In this document: positions 1 to 9,937 of the stretch, one piece after another
Layout of the letters: each line of letters opens with the position of its first letter
How positions within the stretch are numbered: the first letter of the stretch is position 1
DNA from: Hyphomicrobiales bacterium
GTDB lineage: Bacteria > Pseudomonadota > Alphaproteobacteria > Rhizobiales > Beijerinckiaceae
Length of the DNA stretch: 42,298 nt
Assembly: GCA_027489275.1 (NCBI GenBank)
Contig: JAIYAB010000215.1
Location: forward strand, 1-42,298
Reading direction: 5' to 3'
The notes under the pieces: model-generated
What the model saw: the letters and a program-made list of their open reading frames with translations, nothing else
The model's database searches: none
What the model was told of the DNA's origin: nothing
Position numbers and translations under genes: made by a program

Positions 1-1
1 C

Positions 2-256
2 GCGGTCATCGCCATCAACGGCAACCCGCCGCGCGACACCATGCTGGCGTCGAAGGCGAAGCCGAAGCCGACGATGGTCGCGTCCGCCCGCACCGCGAAA
101 CCCGTCGCCGTGGCCGCCGCGCCGGCGCGGCCGGCCGCCGCCGTGGCCGCGACGCGCGCGCCCACGGGCGCGGCGCTCGGCTACGCGCCCGTGCCACGGT
201 CGTTCGAGCCGCTCGAGGTGTGGGCGCGCAACCCGGGCGGCTGGTCGCTGCGCTGA
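2..256 (+). CDS. 3' end of an unidentified Ala/Pro-rich protein (5' truncated by window edge)
   Basis: Frame is open from the window edge to TGA at 254-256; no family recognised. Confidence 0.35.
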   Translation, partial: AVIAINGNPPRDTMLASKAKPKPTMVASARTAKPVAVAAAPARPAAAVAATRAPTGAALGYAPVPRSFEPLEVWARNPGGWSLR

Positions 257-321
257 GCACCCCACGTCCGCGTGCCAAACTGCGCGGCATGGTCTAGAGT
301 AGCGACCGACGTGTCGCCACG

Positions 322-525
322 ATGGGGCTCCGCATGCGCGGCTGGATCGGCGAGGAGGAGGACGAGCACGACCGTCGCATGACGGTGAACCTGCTCGTGA
401 TGATCCTGTGCCTCCTCCTGCTCGGCGCCGGGCTGTTCCTCACCGAGGCGATCCACCGCGCCAGCAAGATCCAGGACTGCTTCGAGGCGGGGCGGCGGGC
501 CTGCGTCTCGCAGGGCGTGCGCTGA
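322..525 (+). CDS. Small putative membrane protein (single hydrophobic segment LLVMILCLLLLGAGLFL)
   Basis: 67-aa ORF; true start may be the internal ATG near 379 (MTVNLLVMILC...). Confidence 0.4.
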   Translation: MGLRMRGWIGEEEDEHDRRMTVNLLVMILCLLLLGAGLFLTEAIHRASKIQDCFEAGRRACVSQGVR

Positions 526-626
526 CCCGGGCGGCAGACCGTCCGGCCGCGTTGCAGCCTCGACGCCGCGCCCCGGTTGTGGCACGCTTCCTGCCTCGCT
601 CGGCCGGGGCCGAGCCAAGACATGCC

Positions 627-1430
627 ATGACGTCCGTGACCGCGACTGAAGCGACAGAAAAGCCCGTCCTGATCGTCCTTCACCAGGAGCATTCCACTCC
701 GGGGCGGGTGGGCCGTCTTCTGGTGGAGCGGGGCTACCGCCTCGAGATCAAGCGCCCGCCGCTCGGCTGCGTGCTGCCCGAGACGCCGGACCATTACGCC
801 GGGGTCGTCGTCTTCGGCGGGCCGATGAGCGCGAACGACGAGCATGACTGGCTGCGCCGCCAGACCGACTGGATCGGCTGCGTGCTGAAGGCGGGGACGC
901 CCTATCTCGGCCTGTGCCTCGGCGCGCAGATGCTGGCGCGCCACCTCGGCGCGCGCGTCGCCCCGCACGGGCAGGGCCACGCCGAGATCGGCTACTACCC
1001 GATCCGCCCGACGCAGGCCGGCGCGAGCCTCGCCGACGAGCTGGGCGTCGCCTGGCCGGGTTCCGTCTACCAGTGGCACCGCGAGGGCTTCGATCTTCCC
1101 CGCGGGGCGCAGGCGCTGGCCGAGGGGGAGATCTTTCCGAACCAGGCCTTCCGCGTCGGCGAACGCGCCTACGGCCTGCAGTTCCACCCGGAAGTGACCT
1201 ACGCGATGATGTGCCGCTGGACGGTGCGCGCGCACGAGCGGATGGCGATGCCCGGCGCCCGCACCCGCGCCGAACACCTCGAGGGCTGGTACCTGCACGA
1301 CCCGGCGGTCCGCCGGTTTCTCGACGCGTTTCTCGATCACTGGCTCGCGCCGCCGGCTGCGGGCGAGGGGCGCTCTCAGCCCATCGCCCTGGCATCGGCG
1401 GGCGGGGCCATGCCGGAGACCTGCCCATGA
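627..1430 (+). CDS. Class I glutamine amidotransferase (GMP synthase-like)
   Basis: Nucleophile elbow GLCLGAQ, YQWHREG and LQFHPEVT catalytic motifs; start ATG 627. Confidence 0.9.
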   Translation: MTSVTATEATEKPVLIVLHQEHSTPGRVGRLLVERGYRLEIKRPPLGCVLPETPDHYAGVVVFGGPMSANDEHDWLRRQTDWIGCVLKAGTPYLGLCLGAQMLARHLGARVAPHGQGHAEIGYYPIRPTQAGASLADELGVAWPGSVYQWHREGFDLPRGAQALAEGEIFPNQAFRVGERAYGLQFHPEVTYAMMCRWTVRAHERMAMPGARTRAEHLEGWYLHDPAVRRFLDAFLDHWLAPPAAGEGRSQPIALASAGGAMPETCP

Positions 1431-1753
1431 AGCCCGTCACGACGATCGCCGCCCTTGCCCTGCTCGGCCTGGCCGCATCCATGGGGCCGGCCGTCGCCGA
1501 CTCGATCGACGGCAACTGGTGCAACGCCGCCGGCACGCGCCAAATGCAGATCGCCGGCACCTCCATCGTCACCCCGGGCGGCCGCAAGATCGAGGGGCGC
1601 TACGCGCGCCACTCCTTCACCTACGCGGCGCCTGAGGGAGAGGCCGCGCCCGGCGCCACCGTGGTCCTGCAGTTGCTGCACGAGAACCAGATCCGCTCCG
1701 GCGGCGGCGACCAGCCGGTCGACCTTTGGCACCGCTGCGAGCAGACGAGCTGA
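1427..1753 (+). CDS. Small exported protein of unknown function
   Basis: ATGA overlap with upstream gene; N-terminal signal peptide (MKPVTTIAALALLGLAASMGPAVA). Confidence 0.65.
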   Translation: MKPVTTIAALALLGLAASMGPAVADSIDGNWCNAAGTRQMQIAGTSIVTPGGRKIEGRYARHSFTYAAPEGEAAPGATVVLQLLHENQIRSGGGDQPVDLWHRCEQTS

Positions 1754-1756
1754 CGT

Positions 1757-2179
1757 TCAGCGTCCGGTCCGGCGCAGCAGGGCGAGGATCGCGAGGGCGC
1801 CGAGCGCCCACGTGCCGTTGATGACGAGGCCGGTCGCCAGGCGCGCGGCCGAAAGGTCCGCCGGCGGACGTCCCTTGAGCGGACCGACGACGTACCAGCC
1901 GACGAGGGTGGTCGCGAGACCGAAGAGCACGGCCGGGACCGCCCATCGCATCCAGCCCTGGCCCATCCGGCCGGCGAGCCACGCCAGCGGGATGCCCCAC
2001 ACGCCGCCCCAGAACGCCAGCGACAGCACCTGCGGGATGCCCAGCGGAGGCACCGGCCGCGTCGACCAGCCCGTCGCGCCGGGCAGCAGGCCGAGCGCGC
2101 CGCCCGCCGCGATGACGGCCTGGTGCGCCGTGAGCACGGCGAGGAACCCGGCGATGAAGCCGGTCAGAACGTGTCGCAT
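1757..2179 (-). CDS. Hypothetical multi-pass membrane protein
   Basis: 140-aa ORF with several hydrophobic segments; convergent with the preceding gene. Confidence 0.65.
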   Translation of the reverse strand: MRHVLTGFIAGFLAVLTAHQAVIAAGGALGLLPGATGWSTRPVPPLGIPQVLSLAFWGGVWGIPLAWLAGRMGQGWMRWAVPAVLFGLATTLVGWYVVGPLKGRPPADLSAARLATGLVINGTWALGALAILALLRRTGR

Positions 2180-2335
2180 CCTGCTCCTCCGAAGACCTTC
2201 TTGCCCCGTCGGGACAACCGTTGCGGGAGAAGGCGGGCAAGCGCCCCTCCGGAAACTTCCCTACGGTTTCCCACCATCTGGAAAGCGCTGCAACGATTTC
2301 AGACAGTCGCCGCACGACGAAGGAGGGCTGTCGAC

Positions 2336-2503
2336 ATGATGAACGGCAATACCGCCGAGCCGCGGTTGCGAACGACACGTCGGCTGCTCAACGTCCTCAC
2401 CGTGGCCATCTATGTTCTCGCCGCGACGCAGGCCTTCCGCAGCGTTCTCGCCGATGCCGCCTCACCCCTGACACAGATCACCGCGAGCTTGACCACGCGG
2501 TAG
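2336..2503 (+). CDS. Small hypothetical protein with one hydrophobic segment
   Basis: Short ORF from ATG 2336 (MMNGNTAEPRLRTTRRLLNVLTVAIYVLAAT...); only ORF structure supports it. Confidence 0.35.
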   Translation: MMNGNTAEPRLRTTRRLLNVLTVAIYVLAATQAFRSVLADAASPLTQITASLTTR

Positions 2504-2565
2504 CCCCTTCCACCTTCCCCGGGCGGTGCTATCCTGATTGTGCATCGCATCATGGGAGGTCGATC

Positions 2566-3399
2566 ATGAAGGCCGTATTCGTTCCGATCGACGATCCGGA
2601 AATCTCCAGGCCGATCTTCGACGCCGGAATCCTTTTCGCCCGGCAGCTCGGCAGCTATGTCGAGGGCGCGGCGACGCTTCCCGTGCTCGACAACTACATC
2701 GTCGGCGAGATGGTGCCGCTGTGGCCGCCGCAGCAGCGCAGCATGGGCGACATCGCGCGGGACGCGCGCGACGCCTTCGTCGCCGCCATCGGGCGCGCGG
2801 GGATCCCGGTGCACACCGGCCTCGGCGAGGGACCCTCCTATGGCTGGCACGAGGCGCCGCTGCTCGGCGACGGGGCCGTCGCCGCCCGGGCGCGCATCTT
2901 CGACATCACCGTCGTCGGCCGCCCCTCGGCGAGCGCCGCCGGACCCCGGCTCTCCCTGCTGGAGACGATCGTCTTCGAGAGCGGCCGACCCTTGCTGATC
3001 GCCCCGCCCGACTTCCAGGGCGGCGCCATCGGCGAGACGGTCGTCATCGCCTGGAACAGCAGCACCGAGACCGCGCGCTGCATCGGCCTCGGCATGCAGC
3101 TCCTGCAACGGGCCAAGGCCGTGCACGTCCTCACGGTCGAGGGCGGTTCCGTCCCCGGACCGAGCGGCGCCGACCTGGCGCGGCTGCTGCGGCTCGACGG
3201 CGTGAAGGCGGAGGAGATCACCGTGTCCGGCAAGGGCCGCACCACGGGCGAGATGATTCTCGCCCATTGCGACAGCGTCGGTGCGGACCTGCTCATCAAG
3301 GGCGCCTACACCCAGAGCCGCCTGCGGCAGATGATCTTCGGCGGCGCGACGAGCCACGTCCTGGCCCACGCCCGCCTGCCGGTGTTCATGGCGCACTGA
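2566..3399 (+). CDS. Universal stress protein (UspA family)
   Basis: MKAVFVPIDD... N-terminus; C-terminal DLLIKGAYTQSRLRQMIFGGATSHVLAHARLPVFMAH, typical of the Usp family. Confidence 0.88.
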   Translation: MKAVFVPIDDPEISRPIFDAGILFARQLGSYVEGAATLPVLDNYIVGEMVPLWPPQQRSMGDIARDARDAFVAAIGRAGIPVHTGLGEGPSYGWHEAPLLGDGAVAARARIFDITVVGRPSASAAGPRLSLLETIVFESGRPLLIAPPDFQGGAIGETVVIAWNSSTETARCIGLGMQLLQRAKAVHVLTVEGGSVPGPSGADLARLLRLDGVKAEEITVSGKGRTTGEMILAHCDSVGADLLIKGAYTQSRLRQMIFGGATSHVLAHARLPVFMAH

Positions 3400-4111
3400 C
3401 GGCGGCGCCGGAAGCCCGACGCCCGAGAAAGCGGACGACGAGCGGATCGTCCGAGCCCAGGATCGCCGCAGGCGGTCCTGCCGCCCGGATCCGCCCTTCC
3501 GCCACGAAGGCCATGGAATCGGCGAGCCCGGCGACGTCGTCGGGCGTGTGGATCGACATCAGCACAGTCAGGCCGTGCTCGCGGCGCAGCGCGTCGACGA
3601 GGTCGAGCATGTCGCGGCGCAGGCCAGGGTCGAGGGCCGCGAAGGCTTCGTCGAGGAGCATCAGCGGGCGGCGCATCACCAGCGCCCGGGCCAGCGCGAC
3701 ACGCTGGCGTTCGCCGCCGGAGAGATCGGCCGGCCTGCGGCCGTCCATGCCGGCGAGCCCGACGCGCGCGAGGACCGACGCGACGGCCTCGCGGTCGGCC
3801 GGCGACAGGCGCAGGTCGGGCCGGATGCCGAGCCCCACATTGGCGGCGGCGTCGAGATGGGGAAACAGGTTCCAGTCCTGGAACAGCATCGAGACCGGCC
3901 GCCGCGCCGGGGCGAGCGGCAGCAGGTCGACGCCATCGAAGGTCATGCTCCCCGCCGCGACGGGCTCGAAGCCCGCGATGGCGGAGAGCAGCGTCGTCTT
4001 GCCGCCGCCCGAGGGGCCGACGAGGGCGCACAGACTGCCGCGCGGCACGTCGAGCGTGTAGCGGCAGTCGAAGCCGGGGTAGGAGACGAGGACGTCACGC
4101 AGCGCGAGCAT
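3386..4111 (-). CDS. thiQ: Thiamine ABC transporter ATP-binding protein
   Basis: Walker A GPSGGGKTTLL, signature LSGGERQRVALARAL, Walker B LMLLDEAFAALD; adjacent to thiP, thiB and a TPP riboswitch. Confidence 0.9.
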   Translation of the reverse strand: MLALRDVLVSYPGFDCRYTLDVPRGSLCALVGPSGGGKTTLLSAIAGFEPVAAGSMTFDGVDLLPLAPARRPVSMLFQDWNLFPHLDAAANVGLGIRPDLRLSPADREAVASVLARVGLAGMDGRRPADLSGGERQRVALARALVMRRPLMLLDEAFAALDPGLRRDMLDLVDALRREHGLTVLMSIHTPDDVAGLADSMAFVAEGRIRAAGPPAAILGSDDPLVVRFLGRRASGAAVSAP

Positions 4112-5669
4112 CCGCGTCTCTCCCTGTCTGGGCGATGAGGGCGAGGGCAAACACCACCGCGGTCAGCAACATGGCCACCGCCGCCGCCTCCTCCATCCGG
4201 TAGGCGCCGAGGCGCTGGTAGAGGAGCAGCGGCAGCGTCGTCAACTCGCTCCCGCCGAAGAAGGCGATCACGCCGAGATCGCCCATCGAGAGCGCCGCCG
4301 CGGTCGCCAGTGCGCCGAAGAGCGACCCACGCAGCAGCGGCCAGTCGACAAGGCGCAGCCGGCCGATCCCATCGATGCCGAGACTGTCCGCCAGCCGGCC
4401 GTGGCGCTCCTGCGCGAGGGCGAGCGGCGGCTCAAGCAGGCGCATGGCGAAGGGCAGCGCCATGAGCGCGTTGACGACCACCACCATCGGCACCCCCATG
4501 GTCGACGCGTCGACATGCCCGCGCAGCACCACGTAGAGCCCGGCTACCAGCGTGAAGGGCGGCAGCGCCAGCGGCGCGAAGGCGATCCCGGCGTAGAGAC
4601 CCGCGGCCCGCGGCCGCCGCCGGCGCGTCCGCAGGTCGCGCGCCGACAGCGCCAGCGCGAGCGCCAGTCCCACCGCCGTCACGGCGGCGGCCGCCGCGAT
4701 GGCGACGCTCGTCCCGGCGGCGCGCAGGACGTCGGCCTGCAGCAGGCTCGACACCGCCGCGAACCCGGCGAGGATCGAGGCGACCGGCGGGGCAAGAAAG
4801 GCGAGCGCGATGGCGAGCACGACACCGTCGATCGTCCTCAGGGCCGGCGAGGCCAGGTCGGGCCGCAGCGCGTGGCGATTGGCGCCGGCGCTCTCCCCGC
4901 CGCGCCGGGACGCCAGCACGAAGGCGGCGGCCAGCAGGCCGCCGAGCCCGAGTTGCAGGGCCGAGAGCAGGGCGGCGCGGCCGAAGTCGGCGTCGAGGCG
5001 GAGGGCCTCGTAGATCGCCACCTCGAGCGTCGCCCGGTCCGGCCCTCCGCCCAGCGCCAGCACCACCGCGAAACTCGTGAAGCAGAGCAGGAAGACCAGC
5101 GTCGCCAGCGCCGGCGTCTCGCGCGCCAGCACCGGTGCGTCGAGGCATCGGAACGTCGCCGCCGGCGTCAGGCCGAGATGGGCGGCGAGCCGCCACGATT
5201 CCGGCGGCTGCGCCTCCAGCGCCCGCAGGTACACCCGCGCGCAGAACGGCGCGTTGAGGAAGACGTGGGCGATCAGGATGCCGGGCAGGCCGTAGAGCCA
5301 TGAGCCGGCGTCCCACCCGAGGGCCGCGAGCGCGCTGCCGAGCCAGCCCGACCGGCCGAACACGGCGACGACGGCAAACACCACGACCACCGCCGGCAGC
5401 ACCGTCGCCGTCGCCAGCAGCCCGAGCAGGGCGCCCCGGCCGGGAAAAGCCTGCCGGCGCAGCAGCGCGAGCGCGAGCGCCGCTCCCAGCAGCAGGGACA
5501 GCACGGTCGAGAGGCCGGCCTGCAGCAGCGAGAACCGGATGATGCGGTGCAGATAAGGGCTGGCGAGGACGGCCGTGTCGATCCCCTCGCCGGCCCGCAC
5601 GAGGCCCCACAGGGCGACGAAGACCACGCCGACCACGAGCGCCGAGGCTGCGAGGCCGGCGAGGCGCAT
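4095..5669 (-). CDS. thiP: Thiamine ABC transporter permease
   Basis: Polytopic fused permease with two BPD-type halves; operon context with thiB and thiQ. Confidence 0.9.
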   Translation of the reverse strand: MRLAGLAASALVVGVVFVALWGLVRAGEGIDTAVLASPYLHRIIRFSLLQAGLSTVLSLLLGAALALALLRRQAFPGRGALLGLLATATVLPAVVVVFAVVAVFGRSGWLGSALAALGWDAGSWLYGLPGILIAHVFLNAPFCARVYLRALEAQPPESWRLAAHLGLTPAATFRCLDAPVLARETPALATLVFLLCFTSFAVVLALGGGPDRATLEVAIYEALRLDADFGRAALLSALQLGLGGLLAAAFVLASRRGGESAGANRHALRPDLASPALRTIDGVVLAIALAFLAPPVASILAGFAAVSSLLQADVLRAAGTSVAIAAAAAVTAVGLALALALSARDLRTRRRRPRAAGLYAGIAFAPLALPPFTLVAGLYVVLRGHVDASTMGVPMVVVVNALMALPFAMRLLEPPLALAQERHGRLADSLGIDGIGRLRLVDWPLLRGSLFGALATAAALSMGDLGVIAFFGGSELTTLPLLLYQRLGAYRMEEAAAVAMLLTAVVFALALIAQTGRDADARAA

Positions 5670-5712
5670 GGCCGGGTCCGCGCCGTTCAGCGCGATGGCC
5701 GCCGGTAAGGGC

Positions 5713-6759
5713 CTAGCGCGCCGGCGCCGCCAGCCACTCGTCGATCCAGCCGCGACGGCCGTCGCGCACCTTCGCAAAGTCGATGAGCAGTCCCTTCGCC
5801 GGCTTGGCGAGGTTGGCGAAGGAGGCCGGCAGGCCGGCGGCGGGCGTCTTGACCGGGTACATCCAGTTCCCCTCCGGCATCAGCTCCTGGAACCGCTCGG
5901 AGAGCACGAAGTCGATGAACTTTGCGGCCAGCTCGGGCTGCTTCGCGGTCCGCATGGCGGCGGCGAGTTCGACATGGAGGTAGTTGCCCTCGGCGAAGGC
6001 GACCGCCTTGTACTGCGTCTTCTTCTCGGCCGCGATGTGGTAGGCGGGCGAGGTGGTGTAGCTCAGCACCATGTCCGCCTCGCCCTTCAGGAACAGGCCG
6101 TAGGCCTCCGACCAGCCTTTGGTGAAGGTGACGATGCGTGGCCGCAGCTTGGTCCAGGCCGGGCCGGCCTGGTCGCCGTAGACCTCCTTCATCCACAACA
6201 GGAAGCCGAGCCCGGGCGCGCTCGTGCGCGGGTCCTGCACGATGATGCGCGGGCCGGACGGGTCGTCGACCAGGGCGCGCAGGCTCTGCGGCGGGGTCTT
6301 CAGCTTCGTCTCGTCGTAGACGAAGGCGAGGTAGCCCCAGTCGAAGGGAACGAAGGTCCGGCTCGACCACGCCACCGGCATGTCGAGCGCAGGCAGGGAG
6401 CGCCCGTGCGGCGCGAGCAGCCCGGTGGCCTCGGCCTCGCCGGCGAGGTTCGCGTCGAGCCCGAGCACGACGTCGGCGCGCGAGCTTTCGCCGTCGAGCT
6501 TCATGCGCGACAGGATGCCGCCGGAGTCGTCGGAGGTCAGCCACGCCAGCGTGCAGCCGCAGGTCTCCTCGAAGCGCTCCTTGAGCGCCTTGCCCGGCCC
6601 GTACTTCCCGACGAAGGACGAGTAGGTGTGCACGGTCAGCGTCGGCTTGTCCTGCGCCGCCGCCGGGGCGACGAGCGCGCCGCCGACGACGAGCGACGCG
6701 AGCAGGCCGCGCGACAGGCGCGTGGCAACGGACAGAATCGTGGCGATTTGGTTCTTCAT
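5713..6759 (-). CDS. thiB: Thiamine ABC transporter substrate-binding protein
   Basis: Signal peptide followed by KPTLTVHTYSSFVGKYGPGKALKERFEETCGC..., typical of ThiB/TbpA. Start is MKNQIATILS at 6759, not the upstream ATG of the supplied ORF. Confidence 0.92.
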   Translation of the reverse strand: MKNQIATILSVATRLSRGLLASLVVGGALVAPAAAQDKPTLTVHTYSSFVGKYGPGKALKERFEETCGCTLAWLTSDDSGGILSRMKLDGESSRADVVLGLDANLAGEAEATGLLAPHGRSLPALDMPVAWSSRTFVPFDWGYLAFVYDETKLKTPPQSLRALVDDPSGPRIIVQDPRTSAPGLGFLLWMKEVYGDQAGPAWTKLRPRIVTFTKGWSEAYGLFLKGEADMVLSYTTSPAYHIAAEKKTQYKAVAFAEGNYLHVELAAAMRTAKQPELAAKFIDFVLSERFQELMPEGNWMYPVKTPAAGLPASFANLAKPAKGLLIDFAKVRDGRRGWIDEWLAAPAR

Positions 6760-6764
6760 CCTCA

Positions 6765-6850
6765 GTCCCTCCGCCGGCATGACCCGGATCAGGTTCGTCG
6801 GGTTGGCGACCATCGCCTCTCAGCTCTCTTGGAGCACCCCGTGAGCGGGG
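6765..6850 (-). promoter_or_regulatory. TPP (THI-box) riboswitch upstream of thiB
   Basis: Minus strand reads CACGGGGTGCTCC...GCTGAGAGG...AACCTGATCCGGGTCATGCCGGCGGAGGGACTGAGGATG, with the conserved CUGAGA and ACCUGAUCYGGGUnAUGCCGGCG boxes. Confidence 0.93.
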
Positions 6851-6916
6851 AGAGATTTAGCCGGAGCCACGAGCCGGTGCAAGCGGGAGCGGACGCGGCG
6901 CGCCGCTGCGGTGACG

Positions 6917-9067
6917 TCAGCCGCCCGGCGCGGCCGTGTCGGCCTGCCGGGGCAGGACGAGCGCATCGACGATCCGCACGCCGCGCCCGTGCGGCAGGAC
7001 GATGACGGGGTTGAGGTCGATCGCCTCGATCCCATCGCGATAGGCGGACGCGACCGCGCCCAGCTGCACGACGAGGTCGACCAGCGCGTCCATGTCGCAG
7101 GCCGGCGCGCCGCGCCATCCCTCCAGCAGGGCCGCCAGGCGCGTGCCCTCGATCAGGGATCTCGCGCCGGCCTCGCCCAGCGGCAGCAGCCCGACGCGGC
7201 CGTCCCGCAAAAGCTCGACGAGGATGCCGCCCGCGCCGACGAGCACCATGGGGCCGAAGGTCGTGTCGCGGGTCGTGCCGACGAGCGCCTCGACGCCTCC
7301 CGTCACCATCTCCTGCACCAGCACCCCGTCGATGCGGGCCTGCGGCGCGTGGCGGCGGGCGTCGTGCAGGATGGCGTCGAAGGCCTCGCGTACCGCCGAC
7401 GCGTCGGCCAGGCCCAGGCGGACGCCGCCGGCCTCGGTCTTGTGCGGGATGTCGGGCGAATCGACCTTCAGGGCGACGGGAAAGCCGATGTTTCCTGCCA
7501 GCGCCGCAGCCTCGTCGGCGGTCGCGGCGGCGCCCTCCCGCGTGACGGGCAGTCCGTGCGCCGCGAGGAAGAGCTTCGCGTCGCGCTCGCCCAGCGGTCC
7601 CTGCCGCAGCCGCTCGACCCAGGCGGGCAGGGGGTCGACGGCGGGCGCGGCACCGGCGTCGGCTGGGCCGGGCGGGTCGACGAGCGCCTTCAGCGCCGCG
7701 AGCCCGGCGCGGCCCCCGTGAACCAGCGGGACGCCGGCGGCCGTCAGCCGCGCAGCGATGGTGTCGTGCATCGTGGCGAGGTGCGACAGCACGACGAGCG
7801 GAACGGCCGCCGTGCCGGAGAAGGCGGCCAGCGCGCCCGCGATCCCCGCATATTCGCCTGCGCCCTCGGCATCGAGCCCTGCCGGCACGTCCTGGATCGC
7901 GCAGATCGCGTCGATGGCCGGGTCGGCGGCCAGCGCGGCGAGGGCGGCGGCGTAGACGGCGGGATCGCCGAAGACGATTCCGGTGAGGTCGAGCGGGTTC
8001 TGCGGTGTCGCGAAGGCGGGCAGCATCGCGCGCAGCCGCTCCGTCGTCGCCGGGGCGAGTTCCGGCAGGTCGAGGCCGGCCTCGGCCGCGAGGTCGCTGG
8101 CATGGGCCATCCCCCCGCCGCTGACCCCGACGAAGGCGATCCCGCGCGTGCGCGGCGGCCCGGCGGCGCGGATCGCGGGCGCGGACAGGAGGGATGCCGC
8201 CTGCAGCGCGCCCTCGAGATCCGGGACGGGAATCGCCCCGATCCGATCGAAGAAGGCCACGAAAGCCTCGTTGGAGCCCGCCAGCGCCCCGGTGTGGGCC
8301 GCGCTCGCCCGCGCGCCGCGCTCGGATCGCCCGGCCCGCAGAACCACCACCGGCTTGCCCGCGGCGTGCATCGCCGCCACGCCGCCCGCGAAGGCGGCGG
8401 GATCGGCGATGCCCTCCACGACGACGATGGCGACCGTCGTCGCGGGATCGGCCGCCGTGTAGCGGAGATAGTCGGGGATGTCGGTCACCGCCGCATTGCC
8501 GGCGGATACGAGCAGGCTGACGCCGACCCGCCCCGACTGCGCCAGCGCGATGGCCAGCGCGCCGGAGTGGGAGAGCACGGCCACCCCGCCGACGCGCATC
8601 GGCGCGATCCGCGAGCTGTAGAGCGCGAGCCCGGCCCGTGTCTCGAACAGGCCGAGACAGTTGGGCCCGCACACGACCATGCCGTGCCGTTGCGCGACCG
8701 CGCGCAGCCGCTCCTGCCGGGCAACGCCGGCCGGTCCTGTCTCGGCGAAGCCGCTCGCCAGCACCACGGCGGCGCGGATGCCGAGCGAGCCGGCCTCGTC
8801 CAGCACCGGCGCGACGTCGTCCGCCGGCAGGCCCACCAGCACCGCGTCGGGCAGGTCGTCCATGTCGGCGAGCCGCGCGACGGCGGGAAGGCCGAAGACT
8901 GTCGGGGCGGAGCGATGCACCGGCACGATGTGGCCGCGATAGCCCTGCGCCAGCAGGTTGCGCATGACGAACCCGCCCGAGGCGCCGGGGCGTTCCGACG
9001 CGCCCACGATGGCGACCGAGCGGGCCCGGATCAACCGCTCGAGCGCGTCGTCGCGGCCGCCGTCCAT
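6917..9067 (-). CDS. Acyl/acetyl-CoA synthetase (NDP-forming) family protein, fused alpha and beta (ATP-grasp) parts
   Basis: SVAIVGASERPGASGGFVMRNLLAQGYRGHIVPVH CoA-binding N-terminus; SHSGALA; C-terminal ATP-grasp (ALKVDSPDIPHKTEAGGVRLGL, LVGAGGILVELL, AIDLNPVIV). Confidence 0.92.
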   Translation of the reverse strand: MDGGRDDALERLIRARSVAIVGASERPGASGGFVMRNLLAQGYRGHIVPVHRSAPTVFGLPAVARLADMDDLPDAVLVGLPADDVAPVLDEAGSLGIRAAVVLASGFAETGPAGVARQERLRAVAQRHGMVVCGPNCLGLFETRAGLALYSSRIAPMRVGGVAVLSHSGALAIALAQSGRVGVSLLVSAGNAAVTDIPDYLRYTAADPATTVAIVVVEGIADPAAFAGGVAAMHAAGKPVVVLRAGRSERGARASAAHTGALAGSNEAFVAFFDRIGAIPVPDLEGALQAASLLSAPAIRAAGPPRTRGIAFVGVSGGGMAHASDLAAEAGLDLPELAPATTERLRAMLPAFATPQNPLDLTGIVFGDPAVYAAALAALAADPAIDAICAIQDVPAGLDAEGAGEYAGIAGALAAFSGTAAVPLVVLSHLATMHDTIAARLTAAGVPLVHGGRAGLAALKALVDPPGPADAGAAPAVDPLPAWVERLRQGPLGERDAKLFLAAHGLPVTREGAAATADEAAALAGNIGFPVALKVDSPDIPHKTEAGGVRLGLADASAVREAFDAILHDARRHAPQARIDGVLVQEMVTGGVEALVGTTRDTTFGPMVLVGAGGILVELLRDGRVGLLPLGEAGARSLIEGTRLAALLEGWRGAPACDMDALVDLVVQLGAVASAYRDGIEAIDLNPVIVLPHGRGVRIVDALVLPRQADTAAPGG

Positions 9068-9078
9068 GGCGGCGAGGC

Positions 9079-9888
9079 TCAGTCGAGGTCCTTGAACGGC
9101 GCGTCGCGGAAGGCGAGGTATTCCTTGAGCGACATCTTGGCGAGCTTGGCCATCCACTCGCGTCCCTTGGTCGAGGTGTGCAGCGCCGCCATCGCCTCGA
9201 CATTGTAGTCGAAGGAGCTGCGCAGCCCCGCGATCATCTGCTGCTGGTTGAGCGAGGCCTTCGCGAACTTGATGGCGGGCGCAGGCATGCGCGCCAGCTT
9301 GCGGGCGAGCTTCAGGGTCGCCGCCTCCAGCTCCGCCGCCGGCACCACCTTGTTGACGAGGTGCATGCGCAGCGCCTCCTGCGCATCGACCAGGTCACCC
9401 GTGTACATGAGCCAGCGCACGTCGCGGCTGGCGAGGAGCCAGGGCATCATGAGCGTCGGCGGGCCGGAGTTGTGCCGCACCTCGGGCTCGCCGAAGCGCG
9501 CCGTGTCGGCGACGATGGCAAGGTCGCAGCACATCATCAGCTCCAGCGCTCCCGCCAGCGCATAGCCGTGGACGGAGGCGAGCACCGGAATCGGCGCGCG
9601 GTAGATCTCAAGCCACGCCTCCGCGTTCTCGGTCATGTCGTCGCGCCAGAACTCGACGTCGACGTCGAAGTCGCCGCCCTGCAGGTCATAGCCGGAGGAG
9701 AAGGCGCGGCCCGCGCCGCGGATCACCAGCGCGTTGACAGCCGGGTCGGCCGAGCTGGACTTCACCGCGTGCACGATCTCCCGGATCACCGTCTTGTCGA
9801 TGGCGTTGAGCTTCTCGGGGCGGTTGAGCGTGAGCACCGCGAACGCGTCTTGCGGGTCCTTGTCGAGCAGGATCGTCTCGTAGGTCAT
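9079..9888 (-). CDS. Enoyl-CoA hydratase/isomerase family protein
   Basis: LNRPEKLNAID, RGAGRAFSSGYDL, HGYALAGALELMMCCDLAI crotonase motifs. Confidence 0.93.
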   Translation of the reverse strand: MTYETILLDKDPQDAFAVLTLNRPEKLNAIDKTVIREIVHAVKSSSADPAVNALVIRGAGRAFSSGYDLQGGDFDVDVEFWRDDMTENAEAWLEIYRAPIPVLASVHGYALAGALELMMCCDLAIVADTARFGEPEVRHNSGPPTLMMPWLLASRDVRWLMYTGDLVDAQEALRMHLVNKVVPAAELEAATLKLARKLARMPAPAIKFAKASLNQQQMIAGLRSSFDYNVEAMAALHTSTKGREWMAKLAKMSLKEYLAFRDAPFKDLD

Positions 9889-9937
9889 GGCGGCGGCTCC
9901 GGTGGTCTGGCGATGGCGGCGGGCGGTGCGGGCGGTG

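Noticed and set aside
2251-2271. GGAAAC-N9-GTTTCC inverted repeat, considered as an EcfG-type promoter
   Set aside because: Spacing of the GGAA and GTT elements does not match the EcfG -35/-10 arrangement; retained only as an unexplained short repeat.
6789-9208. Long overlapping ORFs on both strands (804 and 765 aa)
   Set aside because: Shadow frames of the acyl-CoA synthetase gene; RRAR-type composition.
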